A DNA stretch of 64,000 nt from Sphingomonas pseudosanguinis (GCF_014196255.1 NZ_JACIDH010000002.1:340189-404188); one strand, 5' to 3'. Shown: positions 9,850 to 20,739, counted from the first letter of the stretch. A program made the numbers and translations. Notes: generated by a model not told the origin, from the letters alone.

Positions 9850-10962
9850 TTGAGCGACGAACACGATACGCCTTCGACCACCCGCAAGATCATCCATGTC
9901 GACATGGACGCCTTCTATGCGTCGGTCGAGCAACGGGATGATCCGGCGCTGCGCGGTCGTCCGGTCGCCGTCGGCGGGTCGCGGGCGCGAGGGGTGGTCG
10001 CGGCGGCAAGCTATGAGGCGCGCGGCTTTGGCGTGCGGTCGGCGATGCCGTCCGTCACCGCGCTGCGGCGATGCCCCGATCTGGTCTTCGTACCGCCGCG
10101 CTTCGACGTCTATCGCGCCATATCCCAGCAGATCCGGGCGATCTTCGCCTGCCACACCGATCTGATCGAACCGCTATCGCTCGACGAGGCCTATCTTGAC
10201 GTGACCGAGGATCGCAACAGGCTGGGGTCGGCCACCGCGATCGCCGAGGCGATCCGGGCGGCGATCCTGACCGAAACCGGGCTGACGGCGTCCGCCGGGG
10301 TCAGCTACAACAAGTTCATCGCCAAGCTGGCGTCGGATCAGAACAAGCCAAACGGCATCTGCGTCATCCCGCCGCACCACGGCGCCGCTTTCGTCGCCGC
10401 CCTGCCGGTCAAGCGCTTCCACGGCGTCGGCCCCGTCACCGCACGCAAGATGGAGGCGCTGGGCATCCTGACCGGGGCCGACTTGCGCGACCAGTCGCTC
10501 ACCTTCCTGCAACGCCATTTCGGCAGCTATGCCGATTATCTCTACGGCGCGGCGCGCGGTATCGATCATCGCCCTGTTCGCGCGCATCGCATTGCCAAGT
10601 CGGTCGGCGCGGAGCGTACTTTCGAAACCGACCTGTCGGCGCGTGAGGCCCTTCACGCCGCGCTGGAAAGGGTCGTGGAGGCGGCCTGGACCCGTATCGA
10701 GCGCAGCGGCGCGACCGGGCGGACGGTGACCCTGAAACTACGCTATAGCGACTTTCGGACGATCACCCGCGCGCGGTCCTCGACGCAAGGCATCACCGAT
10801 CGCGCGGAGTTCCTGGCGATGGGCATGGCGCTGCTTGACCAGCAACTGCCGATCGATGGCGGCGTCCGCTTGCTGGGCCTGACGCTGTCGGGTCTCAGCA
10901 TGTCCCAAGCCGAAGACGGGGACACCGTCTGCATTCCGGTCCAGCCCGAATTGCCGTTGTGA
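9850..10962 (+). CDS. dinB: DNA polymerase IV (Y-family translesion polymerase)
   Basis: Error-prone translesion DNA polymerase. Both catalytic acidic motifs are present: HVDMDAFYASVEQRDD near the N-terminus and LSLDEAYLDVT about 100 residues later. The helix-hairpin-helix region (FHGVGPVTARKMEALGI) and little-finger domain follow. The C-terminus ends in QPELPL, a plausible beta-clamp binding peptide. A TTG start at 9850 gives about 370 residues, the usual length. An in-frame ATG at 9766 would add 28 residues that do not look like the family. No convincing LexA site was seen upstream. Confidence 0.9.
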   Translation: MSDEHDTPSTTRKIIHVDMDAFYASVEQRDDPALRGRPVAVGGSRARGVVAAASYEARGFGVRSAMPSVTALRRCPDLVFVPPRFDVYRAISQQIRAIFACHTDLIEPLSLDEAYLDVTEDRNRLGSATAIAEAIRAAILTETGLTASAGVSYNKFIAKLASDQNKPNGICVIPPHHGAAFVAALPVKRFHGVGPVTARKMEALGILTGADLRDQSLTFLQRHFGSYADYLYGAARGIDHRPVRAHRIAKSVGAERTFETDLSAREALHAALERVVEAAWTRIERSGATGRTVTLKLRYSDFRTITRARSSTQGITDRAEFLAMGMALLDQQLPIDGGVRLLGLTLSGLSMSQAEDGDTVCIPVQPELPL

Positions 10963-10977
10963 CGGACGGACCGCGCG

Positions 10978-12828
10978 TCAGGCGAGAACGCTGACGGCCA
11001 CCGCCTCGTCCGATGGCACGGGCATCATCGGCAAGGCGCGCCGCGCGGCGAGCTTGCGGGCTTCGCAGGGCGCGACGGGGCGCGAGAACAGGAACCCCTG
11101 CAAGTGGCTGGCACCCGCGACCCGCAACGCCTGGGCCTGCGCCTCGGTCTCGACGCCCTCCGCCACAACTCCCAGGCCCAGCGCGCGGCCGAGGTGGATG
11201 ATCGAATGGACGATGGCCGCCGACTCGCGCTCACGTCCCATGCCGTCGATGAAGCTACGATCGATCTTCAGGCAATCGAGCGCGAATTTGCGGATATTGT
11301 AGAGGCTGGAATAGCCCGTCCCGAAGTCATCGAGCGCGATGCGGAAGCCCAGCTTGCGCAATTCGCACAGGGTCTGCGCGGCGCGTTCGGCGTCGTCGAA
11401 GATCGCGGTTTCCGTGATCTCGATCTGGACCCGGGCGGGGTCGACGCCGGCGCGGCGGACGCTGTCGAGGATATGGCCGACAAAGTGCGACCGGCGAAAC
11501 TGCACCGGGCTGAAATTGACCGAGACATATTGATCCGGCCAATGCCGCACCTGCGCCAGCGCTTCGTCGAGCACCCAGTCGCCCAGTTGGTGGATCAGGT
11601 TGCTCTCCTCGGCGATCGGGATGAAGATCGCGGGACTGACCGCGCCATGTTCCGGACTGTGCCAGCGGACCAGCGCCTCGAACCCCGCGATACTCAGGTC
11701 GCCGCGCCCGACGATCGGCTGAAAGACCAGGGTCAGTTCGTCGCGCGCGATGGCCTGGGTCAGGCCGGCCTCCACCAGACGACGAACGCGAATACCCTCG
11801 TCCATCTGTTCGTCGAACAGCCGGACGATACCCCGTCCGGAGCGCTTGGCATCATTGAGCGCCATGTCCGCGCGACGCACGAGGTCGGTCGGATCACGCT
11901 CGCCCGCCTCGTCGCTCATCACCAGTCCGCAGGACGCGCCACAGCGTACGGAGTGGCCCAGGATGCTGAAGGTCTTGGCGCAGGCGGTGACGATGCGTTC
12001 GCAGGCGGCGATCGCGACGCTCTCGTCGGCCATATCGAAAATGATCCCGAACTCGTCGCCGCCGAGCCGCGCCACCAGCGCGCCTTCCGGGGCGGCGTGC
12101 TGAAGGGTCGCGCAGACCTCCCGGATCAGCTCGTCACCCGCCAGATGACCAAGCGTATCGTTGACCAGCTTGAACCGATCGAGATCGAGCATCGCGGTGA
12201 CGAAGCGGCCGGGCATGCGCCCGCGCTCGGCGAGACCGCGCAGAAAGGCCGAGCGGTTGGGGGCGTCGGTCAGCGCGTCATGCATCGCGATGTGCATCGC
12301 GCGGCTCTCATTGGCGCGAAGCTCGGCCGATTTCTCCTCCAGCGCGACGACCTGCGCGGCCAATTGCGCGCGCGCCTCGGCCAGTTCGCGGTCATTCTGC
12401 CAGCGTCGGCACAGCGCGATCGCGGTCTGCGACACCTCGGCAGGCGCGAAGGGCTTGGCGATGTAGAAAATCTTGTCGGCCGGGCCGGCGACCTGGCTGA
12501 TCTCGGCGGGGGTGAAGTCAGTGTATCCGGTGACGATCACCAGATGAATGTCGGGATCGAGCTGGCGGATACGACGCGCCGTCTCGCGGCCGTCGATCCC
12601 CGGGGGCATGCGAATGTCGATGAAGGCGACCGCGAAGGGCCGATCCGTCGCCAGCGCGCGGGCGACCTCGGCCACCGCCTCCTCGCCTTGGAAGCAGTGA
12701 TGGATGTCCTCGATCGTATCGGCTTCGGCCGCGCGCTGCCCTGTGTCGGCGGGCTGCGGAACAGGCGAGAAGCAACGGTCATAGCTGGCATGAACGGCCG
12801 CTTCGTCGTCGACGATCAGAATACGCAT
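10978..12828 (-). CDS. Response regulator with GGDEF and EAL domains
   Basis: A 616-residue cyclic di-GMP turnover protein. The receiver domain (1-140) has DDE at 7-9, Asp71 as phosphoacceptor and Lys125 in AKPF; it carries an insertion near residues 21-46. A coiled coil at about 145-175 leads to a GGDEF domain with an intact GGDEF motif at 256-260. The EAL domain retains FEALVRW (383-389), EITETAIF, DDFGTGYSSL, KIDRSFI and the VAEGVET loop, so phosphodiesterase activity is expected. No cognate kinase is adjacent. The domain order matches the PleD/RpfG-like pool of dual proteins, in which one activity often dominates. Confidence 0.93.
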   Translation of the reverse strand: MRILIVDDEAAVHASYDRCFSPVPQPADTGQRAAEADTIEDIHHCFQGEEAVAEVARALATDRPFAVAFIDIRMPPGIDGRETARRIRQLDPDIHLVIVTGYTDFTPAEISQVAGPADKIFYIAKPFAPAEVSQTAIALCRRWQNDRELAEARAQLAAQVVALEEKSAELRANESRAMHIAMHDALTDAPNRSAFLRGLAERGRMPGRFVTAMLDLDRFKLVNDTLGHLAGDELIREVCATLQHAAPEGALVARLGGDEFGIIFDMADESVAIAACERIVTACAKTFSILGHSVRCGASCGLVMSDEAGERDPTDLVRRADMALNDAKRSGRGIVRLFDEQMDEGIRVRRLVEAGLTQAIARDELTLVFQPIVGRGDLSIAGFEALVRWHSPEHGAVSPAIFIPIAEESNLIHQLGDWVLDEALAQVRHWPDQYVSVNFSPVQFRRSHFVGHILDSVRRAGVDPARVQIEITETAIFDDAERAAQTLCELRKLGFRIALDDFGTGYSSLYNIRKFALDCLKIDRSFIDGMGRERESAAIVHSIIHLGRALGLGVVAEGVETEAQAQALRVAGASHLQGFLFSRPVAPCEARKLAARRALPMMPVPSDEAVAVSVLA

Positions 12829-12904
12829 CCGGTTACCATCACTCTCACGCTACTTTACGAAAGCGATGGTAACCATAGACGTTTAATCTGACGTAAATGG
12901 ACAG

Positions 12905-14728
<1,824 letters not shown>

Positions 14729-14733
14729 AAGTC

Positions 14734-16116
14734 TTACTCCCCAGCCTTCTTCGCGGCCTTCTTGGCCGTCATCATATCCCGAAAACGCTTGGCCCAACCG
14801 GCCTTGGTCTGACGCTCGGCGCGAACCAGCGCGAGCGCATCGGCCTCGACATCGCTCGTCACCACCGCGCCCGCGCCGACAATGGCACCGGCCCCGATCG
14901 TCACCGGCGCGACCAGCGCCGAATTGGAGCCGATGAACGCCCCCTCGCCGATCACGGTGCGATATTTGAGGAAGCCGTCATAATTGCAGGTGATCGTGCC
15001 CGCACCGATATTGGCCCCCGCCCCGACCTCGGCATCACCGAGATAGGTCAGGTGATTGGCCTTGGCGCCGGGACCGAGAACGGCCTTCTTCATCTCCACG
15101 AAATTGCCGACCCGTGCGCCCTCTCGGACGTCGGCGCCAGGGCGAAGCCGCGCATAGGGACCGATGTCCGCACCGGTCGCGACCTTGGCGCCCTCCAGAT
15201 GGCTGAAGGCGTGGATGGTGACGCCATCGGCGACCGTCACACCGGGGCCGAAGACGACATGCGGCTCGATCACCACGTCCCGCCCGATCAGGGTGTCGTG
15301 CGAGAACCACACGGTATCGGGCGCGATCAGCGTCGCGCCTTCGGTCATGGCACGCATGCGCCGGCGCTGCTGCCAGTCGCCCTCGACCACCGCCAGTTCG
15401 CCGCGACTGTTGACGCCCGCGACCTCGCCCGCCCCGGTTTCGATCACCGCCGAGTGCCGGCCATCGCCCGCTGCCAGCATGACGATGTCGGGCAGATAAT
15501 ATTCGCCAGCCGCATTATCGTTGCCGACCCGGTCGAGCAGGCCGAACAGATCCTCGGAGCGAACCGCCATCAGTCCGGAATTGCAAAGCGTTACGGCACG
15601 CTCTTCGGTGCTGGCATCCTTGAACTCGACCATGCGGTCGATCCGGCCATCGGCGTCGGCGATGACCCGGCCGTAAGCCGCAGGATCGCTCGGGCGGAAG
15701 CCGAGAACGACGGCGGCGGGTCGGTCGGCTTCGCTCAACCGGTCGATCATCCGCTTCATCGTCGCGGTCTCGACCAGCGGCACATCGCCGTAAAGGATCA
15801 GCACATCGCCATCGAAGCCCGCCAGCGCATCCCGCGCCTGCGCCACCGCATGGCCGGTGCCGAGCTGCTCCGCCTGAAGCGCGGTGCCGACGCCCAGCGG
15901 CGCGACCGCCGCCTCGACCTGTTCGCGGCCCGCACCCGTGACGACGACGACACGTTCGGGCGACAATCGCCCGACGCTGTCGATCAGGTGGAGCAGCATC
16001 GACCGCCCGGCAATGGGGTGCAGGACCTTGTGCAGGTCCGACTTCATGCGGGTGCCCTTGCCCGCGGCGAGGATGATGGCGGCGACTGGTCTCGTCATGG
16101 CGGTTGCGCCTGCCAT
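14734..16116 (-). CDS. glmU: Bifunctional UDP-N-acetylglucosamine pyrophosphorylase / glucosamine-1-phosphate acetyltransferase
   Basis: Catalyses the last two steps to UDP-GlcNAc. The N-terminal nucleotidyltransferase has LAAGKGTRMKSDLHKVLHP (residues about 16-34) and the YGDVPL loop. The C-terminal half is a left-handed beta-helix with many hexapeptide repeats, the YLGDAEVG and GAGTITCNYDG signatures, and a Lys-rich tail. Length is 460 residues, normal for the family. An alternative ATG six codons later (16098) would also preserve all motifs. The gene lies immediately upstream of glmS in the same operon and is divergent from gph. Confidence 0.97.
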   Translation of the reverse strand: MAGATAMTRPVAAIILAAGKGTRMKSDLHKVLHPIAGRSMLLHLIDSVGRLSPERVVVVTGAGREQVEAAVAPLGVGTALQAEQLGTGHAVAQARDALAGFDGDVLILYGDVPLVETATMKRMIDRLSEADRPAAVVLGFRPSDPAAYGRVIADADGRIDRMVEFKDASTEERAVTLCNSGLMAVRSEDLFGLLDRVGNDNAAGEYYLPDIVMLAAGDGRHSAVIETGAGEVAGVNSRGELAVVEGDWQQRRRMRAMTEGATLIAPDTVWFSHDTLIGRDVVIEPHVVFGPGVTVADGVTIHAFSHLEGAKVATGADIGPYARLRPGADVREGARVGNFVEMKKAVLGPGAKANHLTYLGDAEVGAGANIGAGTITCNYDGFLKYRTVIGEGAFIGSNSALVAPVTIGAGAIVGAGAVVTSDVEADALALVRAERQTKAGWAKRFRDMMTAKKAAKKAGE

Positions 16117-16162
16117 GGATTTCCGGCCAAAGCCAGCCCGCAGACTGCACCGGGACCCGATT

Positions 16163-16855
16163 ATGGACAGCTATTCACGTCACCGTTTCCCCTTCGCCAT
16201 CGTCGGGTTCGATCTGGACGGAACCCTGCTCGACACGAGCGGCGATCTGGCCGCCGCCGTCAACCACGCGCTGGGCTCGATCGGGCGCCCGCCGCTAAGC
16301 GTTGACGCGGTCAAGCCAATGATCGGCGGCGGTGCGCGCGCGATGTTGCGGCACGGGCTGGATGCGACCGGCGGCCATGACGACGCGACGCTGGATGTGC
16401 TGCATCGCCGGCTGCTCGACCATTATGAAGCGAATCTGGCGGTGCACACCGCGCCCTTCCCCGGCGCGCTCGACGCGCTCGACGAACTGGCCGTGCGCGG
16501 CGTGACCATGGGGATCATGACCAACAAGCTCGAACGCTTCGCGCGCGCGATCCTGGGGGGGCTGGGTCTTGCCGACCGGTTCGCCGCGATCATCGGCGGC
16601 GATACGCTGGGGGTCGCCAAGCCTTCACCGATTCCCATCCAGGCGCTGGTCAACCAGTGTGGCGGCGGCAGGGCGGCCTTTATCGGCGACTCGATCTTCG
16701 ACGTTCAGGCCGCGCGCGCCGCCGGCCTGCCGATCGTCGCCTGCCGCTTCGGCTTTCTCAGTCAGCCGGTCGAGGAGCTGGGCGCCGACGCGATCATCGA
16801 CGACTATGCCGGGCTTATCCCGACGCTGGAGCGGCTCTCCCCTTCCGCCACTTGA
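16163..16855 (+). CDS. gph: Phosphoglycolate phosphatase (HAD superfamily)
   Basis: A 230-residue HAD hydrolase, probably phosphoglycolate phosphatase, which removes 2-phosphoglycolate formed by DNA repair or oxygenase side reactions. The nucleophile motif is FDLDGTLLDTS near residue 16. Motif II is MTNK, the lysine region is KPSP, and motif IV is FIGDSIFD. The cap is the usual helical C1 type after motif I. The start chosen is the ATG after which the family begins; upstream in-frame sequence overlaps glmU antisense. Its 3' end overlaps the convergent nucleotidyltransferase gene by 41 bases. HAD substrate specificity cannot be proven from sequence. Confidence 0.88.
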   Translation: MDSYSRHRFPFAIVGFDLDGTLLDTSGDLAAAVNHALGSIGRPPLSVDAVKPMIGGGARAMLRHGLDATGGHDDATLDVLHRRLLDHYEANLAVHTAPFPGALDALDELAVRGVTMGIMTNKLERFARAILGGLGLADRFAAIIGGDTLGVAKPSPIPIQALVNQCGGGRAAFIGDSIFDVQAARAAGLPIVACRFGFLSQPVEELGADAIIDDYAGLIPTLERLSPSAT

Positions 16856-17843
16856 TCCACAGGTGGCGGAGCAGAAGCGGAAGCGGCATCCGGATCAGAT
16901 GCGACCGGACGTAGAAGGCCAGTCGCGTAAGAGGATGGCGCCCCCGCCCCCAGCCATCGCGTGCCAGCATCCGTCGCCGAAAAATCCGGTCCGGGATCGT
17001 CAGCCGCTGCCAGCGTGGCGCGACAGGCGTGGCGTAGAGCGCATGGCTCAGCCGCATGGCCCGGTCGACGGCAAAGCCCAGCCCATGCTGCGCCGCACGT
17101 TGGGCCAGACCATCCGCTCCGCCCTCGACGACCAGCGCATGAATGTCCCACAGATTGCGCAGCCCCCCCGACAGGTCGCCATCGGCGAAGAGATGCGCGG
17201 CCGCGTGAATCAGCATGTCATTGTGCGACAATATGGCGAGCCCCCCGCCCAGGGGGACGGCATCGGCGATCAACGCCGTCGCATCGGGTGTCGGCCGCGC
17301 GGTCGGGGGAAGGATGGTGTGGTGCACATCCAGCATCCGGTCGCGATCGCGGTGGATCAGCGGCGGCAGCTCGTGCATCCAGCGGCGATAATAGAGATCG
17401 TCATAGGCGTCGGGCTTCACCCATTCCCAGCCCGCCTCGGCCAAGGCAGCCTCGGCGGCCGGTAAGACCGCCTTGGGCAGCAGGATGTCGCAGTCGCCGA
17501 TCGATCGTCCCTGTCCGGCGGCCAGCCCCGCCGCCACGAACGCCGTCCCCTTCAGCAGGATCACCGGAACGCCCAATCCCGCCAAAGCGTGCGCGACCCG
17601 ATTGGCTTCCCATAGCGCGGTACGGCGCACCTCCGATGCCTCGGCGCGGGCATCGTCCAGGACCGCCCGGACCTCCGCCGTTACGGCCAGACCGTCAAGG
17701 CGATGGGCGAGCGTCCCCAGCAGCAGTTCGGCGCGTGCGACTGTCACGACATCCATCCACTCGGAAAGGCCGAGTGCATGCGCATTGCCGGGATCGCGCA
17801 GCATGGCGACGAGGCGCGCGGATGCCGTCACAGCGCGGCCCAT
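16815..17843 (-). CDS. Nucleotidyltransferase family protein of the HPr-rel-A cluster
   Basis: A 342-residue protein of the uncharacterised nucleotidyltransferase family (NTP_transf_5 type). The core LLKGTAFVAAGL followed by GRSIGDCDILLP carries the DxD metal-binding pair at Asp117/Asp119 typical of the polymerase-beta fold. A conserved HELPPLIHRDR and LDVHHTIL stretch follows near 165-195. The gene overlaps the HPr-kinase-like gene by 16 bases and ends the operon. Relatives accompany HPr-kinase-like enzymes in lasso-peptide tailoring clusters, so nucleotide transfer onto a phosphorylated peptide or protein is a reasonable but untested idea. Confidence 0.85.
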   Translation of the reverse strand: MGRAVTASARLVAMLRDPGNAHALGLSEWMDVVTVARAELLLGTLAHRLDGLAVTAEVRAVLDDARAEASEVRRTALWEANRVAHALAGLGVPVILLKGTAFVAAGLAAGQGRSIGDCDILLPKAVLPAAEAALAEAGWEWVKPDAYDDLYYRRWMHELPPLIHRDRDRMLDVHHTILPPTARPTPDATALIADAVPLGGGLAILSHNDMLIHAAAHLFADGDLSGGLRNLWDIHALVVEGGADGLAQRAAQHGLGFAVDRAMRLSHALYATPVAPRWQRLTIPDRIFRRRMLARDGWGRGRHPLTRLAFYVRSHLIRMPLPLLLRHLWIKWRKGRAAPASG

Positions 17844-18673
17844 AACGCCTCGACCGCCGCAACACCGGACGGCCCGTCGGGATAGTCGAACGCGATCGCC
17901 GGCACCGTCGAACGCAGCCGGACCATCGCGCGGAAACCGGCTTCCCCCAGAGCGACATAGTTGGTCGAGGCTTGGGTCAGCCGCACGAAGCTTTCGGCCG
18001 GTGGCAAGACGCGGGTAGCGGCGGGAAAGCCGAACCGAGGAAAGAGGATGAGAACGGGCTTGGCCGGCCGATCCATGGCGGCGAGCGCTTCCACGCTGGG
18101 CGCGACATGGCGAATATCGCCCTTCGGCGTACCCGCCAGAAGCGGCCCCACCCGGCTGCCCGCCGGAATGACCGACAGGCTTTCGTTCTTCAGGCTGACC
18201 GGACGTGGGAAGGGCACGACCAGCCCCGTGTCCGGCTCGATCAGCGCGAACTCGTCGCTCAGGAAGCGCCAGCCCTGTTGGGCCAGCAACAGCGCGAGCG
18301 TCGATTTGCCCGCCCCGGATATGCCGCTCATGATGACCGCCCGCCCGTCGCGCTCGACGACGGCGGCGTGCAGCAGCAGATGGCGACGATGCCCCAATGC
18401 CATCTGCAAATTCATGCCCAGTTCGGCCGCCAGCAGGCCCTGCCCCAGCGGCAGCGGCGCGGCCTCGGGCAGGCGGTAATCGCCGCCGATCCGCACCGAT
18501 GGACGTATCCAGCGCCGCCAGACATGCTCCGCCTCGAGCCGCACCGTATAGTCGGCGAAATCGGGCTTGGGATAATCCCGGTACAGGGCCTCAATGGCGG
18601 CGATCGGCGCGCGCCAGTCCGAACCCAGACGATAGCCGACCGGGCCGACCCGCAAGATCGTCGCGTGCCTCAT
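17828..18673 (-). CDS. HprK-related kinase A
   Basis: A 281-residue protein related to the catalytic domain of HPr kinase/phosphorylase, lacking the usual N-terminal HprK domain. It has the conserved His102 (LLHAAVV), the P-loop SGISGAGKST at 116-125, and an acidic SDE at 139-141 matching the HprK ADD site. This matches the HprK-related kinase A group. The substrate is unknown. It overlaps the PqqD-like gene by four bases and the nucleotidyltransferase by 16, so all three should be made together. No HPr protein or PTS component is encoded nearby, which argues against a classical carbon-catabolite role. Confidence 0.88.
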   Translation of the reverse strand: MRHATILRVGPVGYRLGSDWRAPIAAIEALYRDYPKPDFADYTVRLEAEHVWRRWIRPSVRIGGDYRLPEAAPLPLGQGLLAAELGMNLQMALGHRRHLLLHAAVVERDGRAVIMSGISGAGKSTLALLLAQQGWRFLSDEFALIEPDTGLVVPFPRPVSLKNESLSVIPAGSRVGPLLAGTPKGDIRHVAPSVEALAAMDRPAKPVLILFPRFGFPAATRVLPPAESFVRLTQASTNYVALGEAGFRAMVRLRSTVPAIAFDYPDGPSGVAAVEALWAAL

Positions 18674-18948
18674 AGACGGTCGACCAGCCCCACGGCTTCC
18701 AGCTCGTCCAGCCGCGCCTGCAAGGTCGTGGCGGCGTCGGCGGCGTCCAGATCGAAACGCTGCGTCAGGAACTGGACCAGTGCGGCCAGCGTCAGCGGTG
18801 CCGGCACCAGCGCCTCCATGATCTGCGGCGCCGGCTCGCTCAACAAATGGGTGATGCCGGAGGGCCGGTGGAAGACCGCCGTGAAGATGTCCAGCGGCTC
18901 GACCAGGATCAGATCCGCCGCCACCGTGCGATAGCGCGGCTCCGCCAT
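18670..18948 (-). CDS. PqqD-like protein of the HPr-rel-A system
   Basis: A 92-residue protein with the PqqD/RiPP-recognition-element fold signature: an N-terminal beta segment (LILVEPLDIFTAVFHRPSG), then HLLSEPAPQIMEAL, and C-terminal helices ending in LEAVGLVDRL. PqqD-type domains bind peptide substrates and present them to modifying enzymes. It begins three bases after the stop of the exported-protein gene and overlaps the kinase start (ATGA). The family name is recognised from pattern and context, not from a search. Confidence 0.83.
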   Translation of the reverse strand: MAEPRYRTVAADLILVEPLDIFTAVFHRPSGITHLLSEPAPQIMEALVPAPLTLAALVQFLTQRFDLDAADAATTLQARLDELEAVGLVDRL

Positions 18949-18951
18949 GGA

Positions 18952-19407
18952 TCAGCCACCCGGCATCTGAAGCGAGGCGTAGCAGGTGAAACCACCCTGC
19001 CCGCGCTGCAACCGCCGGATATAGTTCAGATAGGCCTGGTTGCTGAAGTAATTGGTGTTGGGCAGCATGCCGCCCTGCAACGCGCGCTTCACCTCCTCGC
19101 CGGTATAGGGGCGGCTGGGCGGCGCGAAGGCGAACAGGGTGCGCGCGGGCACCGTCGAACCATCGAGCGCGATATAGCTGCCCGCCCGCGCCTGATCCGG
19201 GATCGGGATTTCGCAGGTCAGCACCGATCCCGTCGTCTGCGCCAGCGCGGGGCGGATCGCGACCACCGTACTCGCCCCCAGTGCCCCCAGCATCAGCGCG
19301 CGCCGGCTGGTCGCGCCGCCGGCCGGCGCCTCGGTCGCGGGCGGCAGTTCGCCATGTTCAGAGGGTGTTGGCGGCATCTCTTCCATATCGCGGGTGATGT
19401 CCCACAT
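18952..19407 (-). CDS. Tat-signal exported protein, possible substrate of the HPr-rel-A enzymes
   Basis: First gene of the operon; about 151 residues. A long polar N-terminal region is followed by ATSRRALMLGALGAS, a twin-arginine-type signal with Arg35-Arg36, and a likely cleavage after ALA57 (RPALA-QTTG). The mature part of about 94 residues has two cysteines (65 and 142), a YTGEEVKRALQGG segment and a glycine-rich end (QMPGG). I do not recognise the family. Position directly before the PqqD-like gene makes it a candidate substrate. Start choice is uncertain: GTG at 19428 or ATG at 19386 are also possible. Confidence 0.65.
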   Translation of the reverse strand: MWDITRDMEEMPPTPSEHGELPPATEAPAGGATSRRALMLGALGASTVVAIRPALAQTTGSVLTCEIPIPDQARAGSYIALDGSTVPARTLFAFAPPSRPYTGEEVKRALQGGMLPNTNYFSNQAYLNYIRRLQRGQGGFTCYASLQMPGG

Positions 19408-19497
19408 TCGCCGCGGCGGAACAAGCACCTGGCGCTGCCCATATGCCCCAAGCTGGGAGGAAGACAGGCCGCCCCGCGCCCGCTACATCGATGCGCC

Positions 19498-20739
19498 ATG
19501 GGATTCGGCATTCGCACCTTGTGGGCCATCATCGTGGCGGTCGTCGCGGCCGTCGTCGTGTTCCTGTCGGGGGGACCGGGCCCTGCCATCATCACGCTGG
19601 TCGGCGGGATCGCCGCCGCGCTGGTCGCCAGCGAAGGCGTGAAGACGGACGAGGACGACGAGGACGCGGGCGAGGAGGACGGCGCGCCGCTGTCCCCGCT
19701 GCTCACCGAAGCGCTGGACGCGATCGTCGAGCCGGTCCTGCTGATCGACGAGGGTCGGGTCATCCTGGCCAACCGCGCCGCCCGCACCCTGCTGGGTGCG
19801 CATATCGTCGGCGAGGACGCCCGGATCGCCATCCGCCACCCCGCCGCCGCCGAGCGCCTGCTGGCGGCCGGACCGGTCGAGCCCGAACAGCCGATCTCAC
19901 TGGTCGGACTGGGGTCGCTCGACCATCGTTGGGACATGCGGGTCGCCGATGTCACCAATGGCCAGCGCGTCGTCCATCTGATCGACCAGACCGCGCATGA
20001 CGCCGCCGAGCGGATGCGCGTCGATTTCGTCGCCAATGCCAGCCATGAGCTTCGTACTCCCCTCGCCTCGATCCTCGGCTTCATCGAGACGCTGGGCGAC
20101 GAGGCCGGTGACGATCCCGAAATCCGCGCCCGTTTCCTGAAGGTCATGTTCGACGAGGCGCGTCGGATGCAGCGGCTGGTCGAGGACCTGATCTCACTGA
20201 GCCGGATCGAGGCCGACAAATATCGCCAGCCCGCCCAGCCGACCGATCTGGCTGAGCTGGTCGAGGATGTCTGGGAGGAGTTTCTCGACTCCGGCGCGCC
20301 GCGCGCCAAGGACATTGCCTGCGACCTGGGCGAGGACCTGGCACCCGTCGCCGGCGACCGGGCGCAGCTGTCGCAGATGCTGCACAATCTGATCGGCAAT
20401 GCGATGAAATATGGTCGGGCCGACACACCGATCCGCGTCACGCTGGGGCGCGACGGCGACATGCTGCGTCTGAGCGTCGCCGACCGGGGCGAAGGGATCG
20501 CCGCCGGCCATATCCCCCGGCTGACCGAACGTTTCTATCGCGTCGATTCGGGGCGCAGCCGCAGCATCGGCGGCACCGGCCTTGGCCTCGCCATCGTCAA
20601 GCATATCGTCGAGCGGCATCGCGGGCGGCTGGACATCGCGAGCGAAGTGGGTGTCGGCACGACGGTGACGGTGCGCCTGCCGCCGCTAAAGACCAGCACA
20701 AAAAGCCTTTCCGAGGCGGGTGTCACAAAAGAGCAATAG
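19498..20739 (+). CDS. phoR: Phosphate regulon sensor histidine kinase
   Basis: A 413-residue membrane kinase that senses phosphate status through the Pst transporter and PhoU, and controls PhoB. The N-terminus has two short hydrophobic segments (about 8-24 and 28-44), then an acidic linker and a PAS domain (about 65-165). The H-box NASHELRTPLASI carries His183, and N, G1 and G2 boxes follow (LIGNAMKYG, DRGEGI, GGTGLGLAIV). It is transcribed into the pst genes and encoded in the same run as phoB, which fixes the assignment. The last codons carry the first half of a putative Pho box. Confidence 0.93.
   Translation: MGFGIRTLWAIIVAVVAAVVVFLSGGPGPAIITLVGGIAAALVASEGVKTDEDDEDAGEEDGAPLSPLLTEALDAIVEPVLLIDEGRVILANRAARTLLGAHIVGEDARIAIRHPAAAERLLAAGPVEPEQPISLVGLGSLDHRWDMRVADVTNGQRVVHLIDQTAHDAAERMRVDFVANASHELRTPLASILGFIETLGDEAGDDPEIRARFLKVMFDEARRMQRLVEDLISLSRIEADKYRQPAQPTDLAELVEDVWEEFLDSGAPRAKDIACDLGEDLAPVAGDRAQLSQMLHNLIGNAMKYGRADTPIRVTLGRDGDMLRLSVADRGEGIAAGHIPRLTERFYRVDSGRSRSIGGTGLGLAIVKHIVERHRGRLDIASEVGVGTTVTVRLPPLKTSTKSLSEAGVTKEQ

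Noticed and set aside
12829..12904. A terminator after glmS
   Set aside because: The interval is AT-rich but has no stem followed by T residues on the minus strand; it is more likely the promoter region of the receiver-GGDEF-EAL gene.
16815..19407. A complete lasso-peptide cluster
   Set aside because: Only the recognition, kinase and nucleotidyltransferase parts are present. There is no asparagine-synthetase-like cyclase, no transglutaminase-like leader protease and no short precursor with a ring-forming Gly and Asp/Glu.
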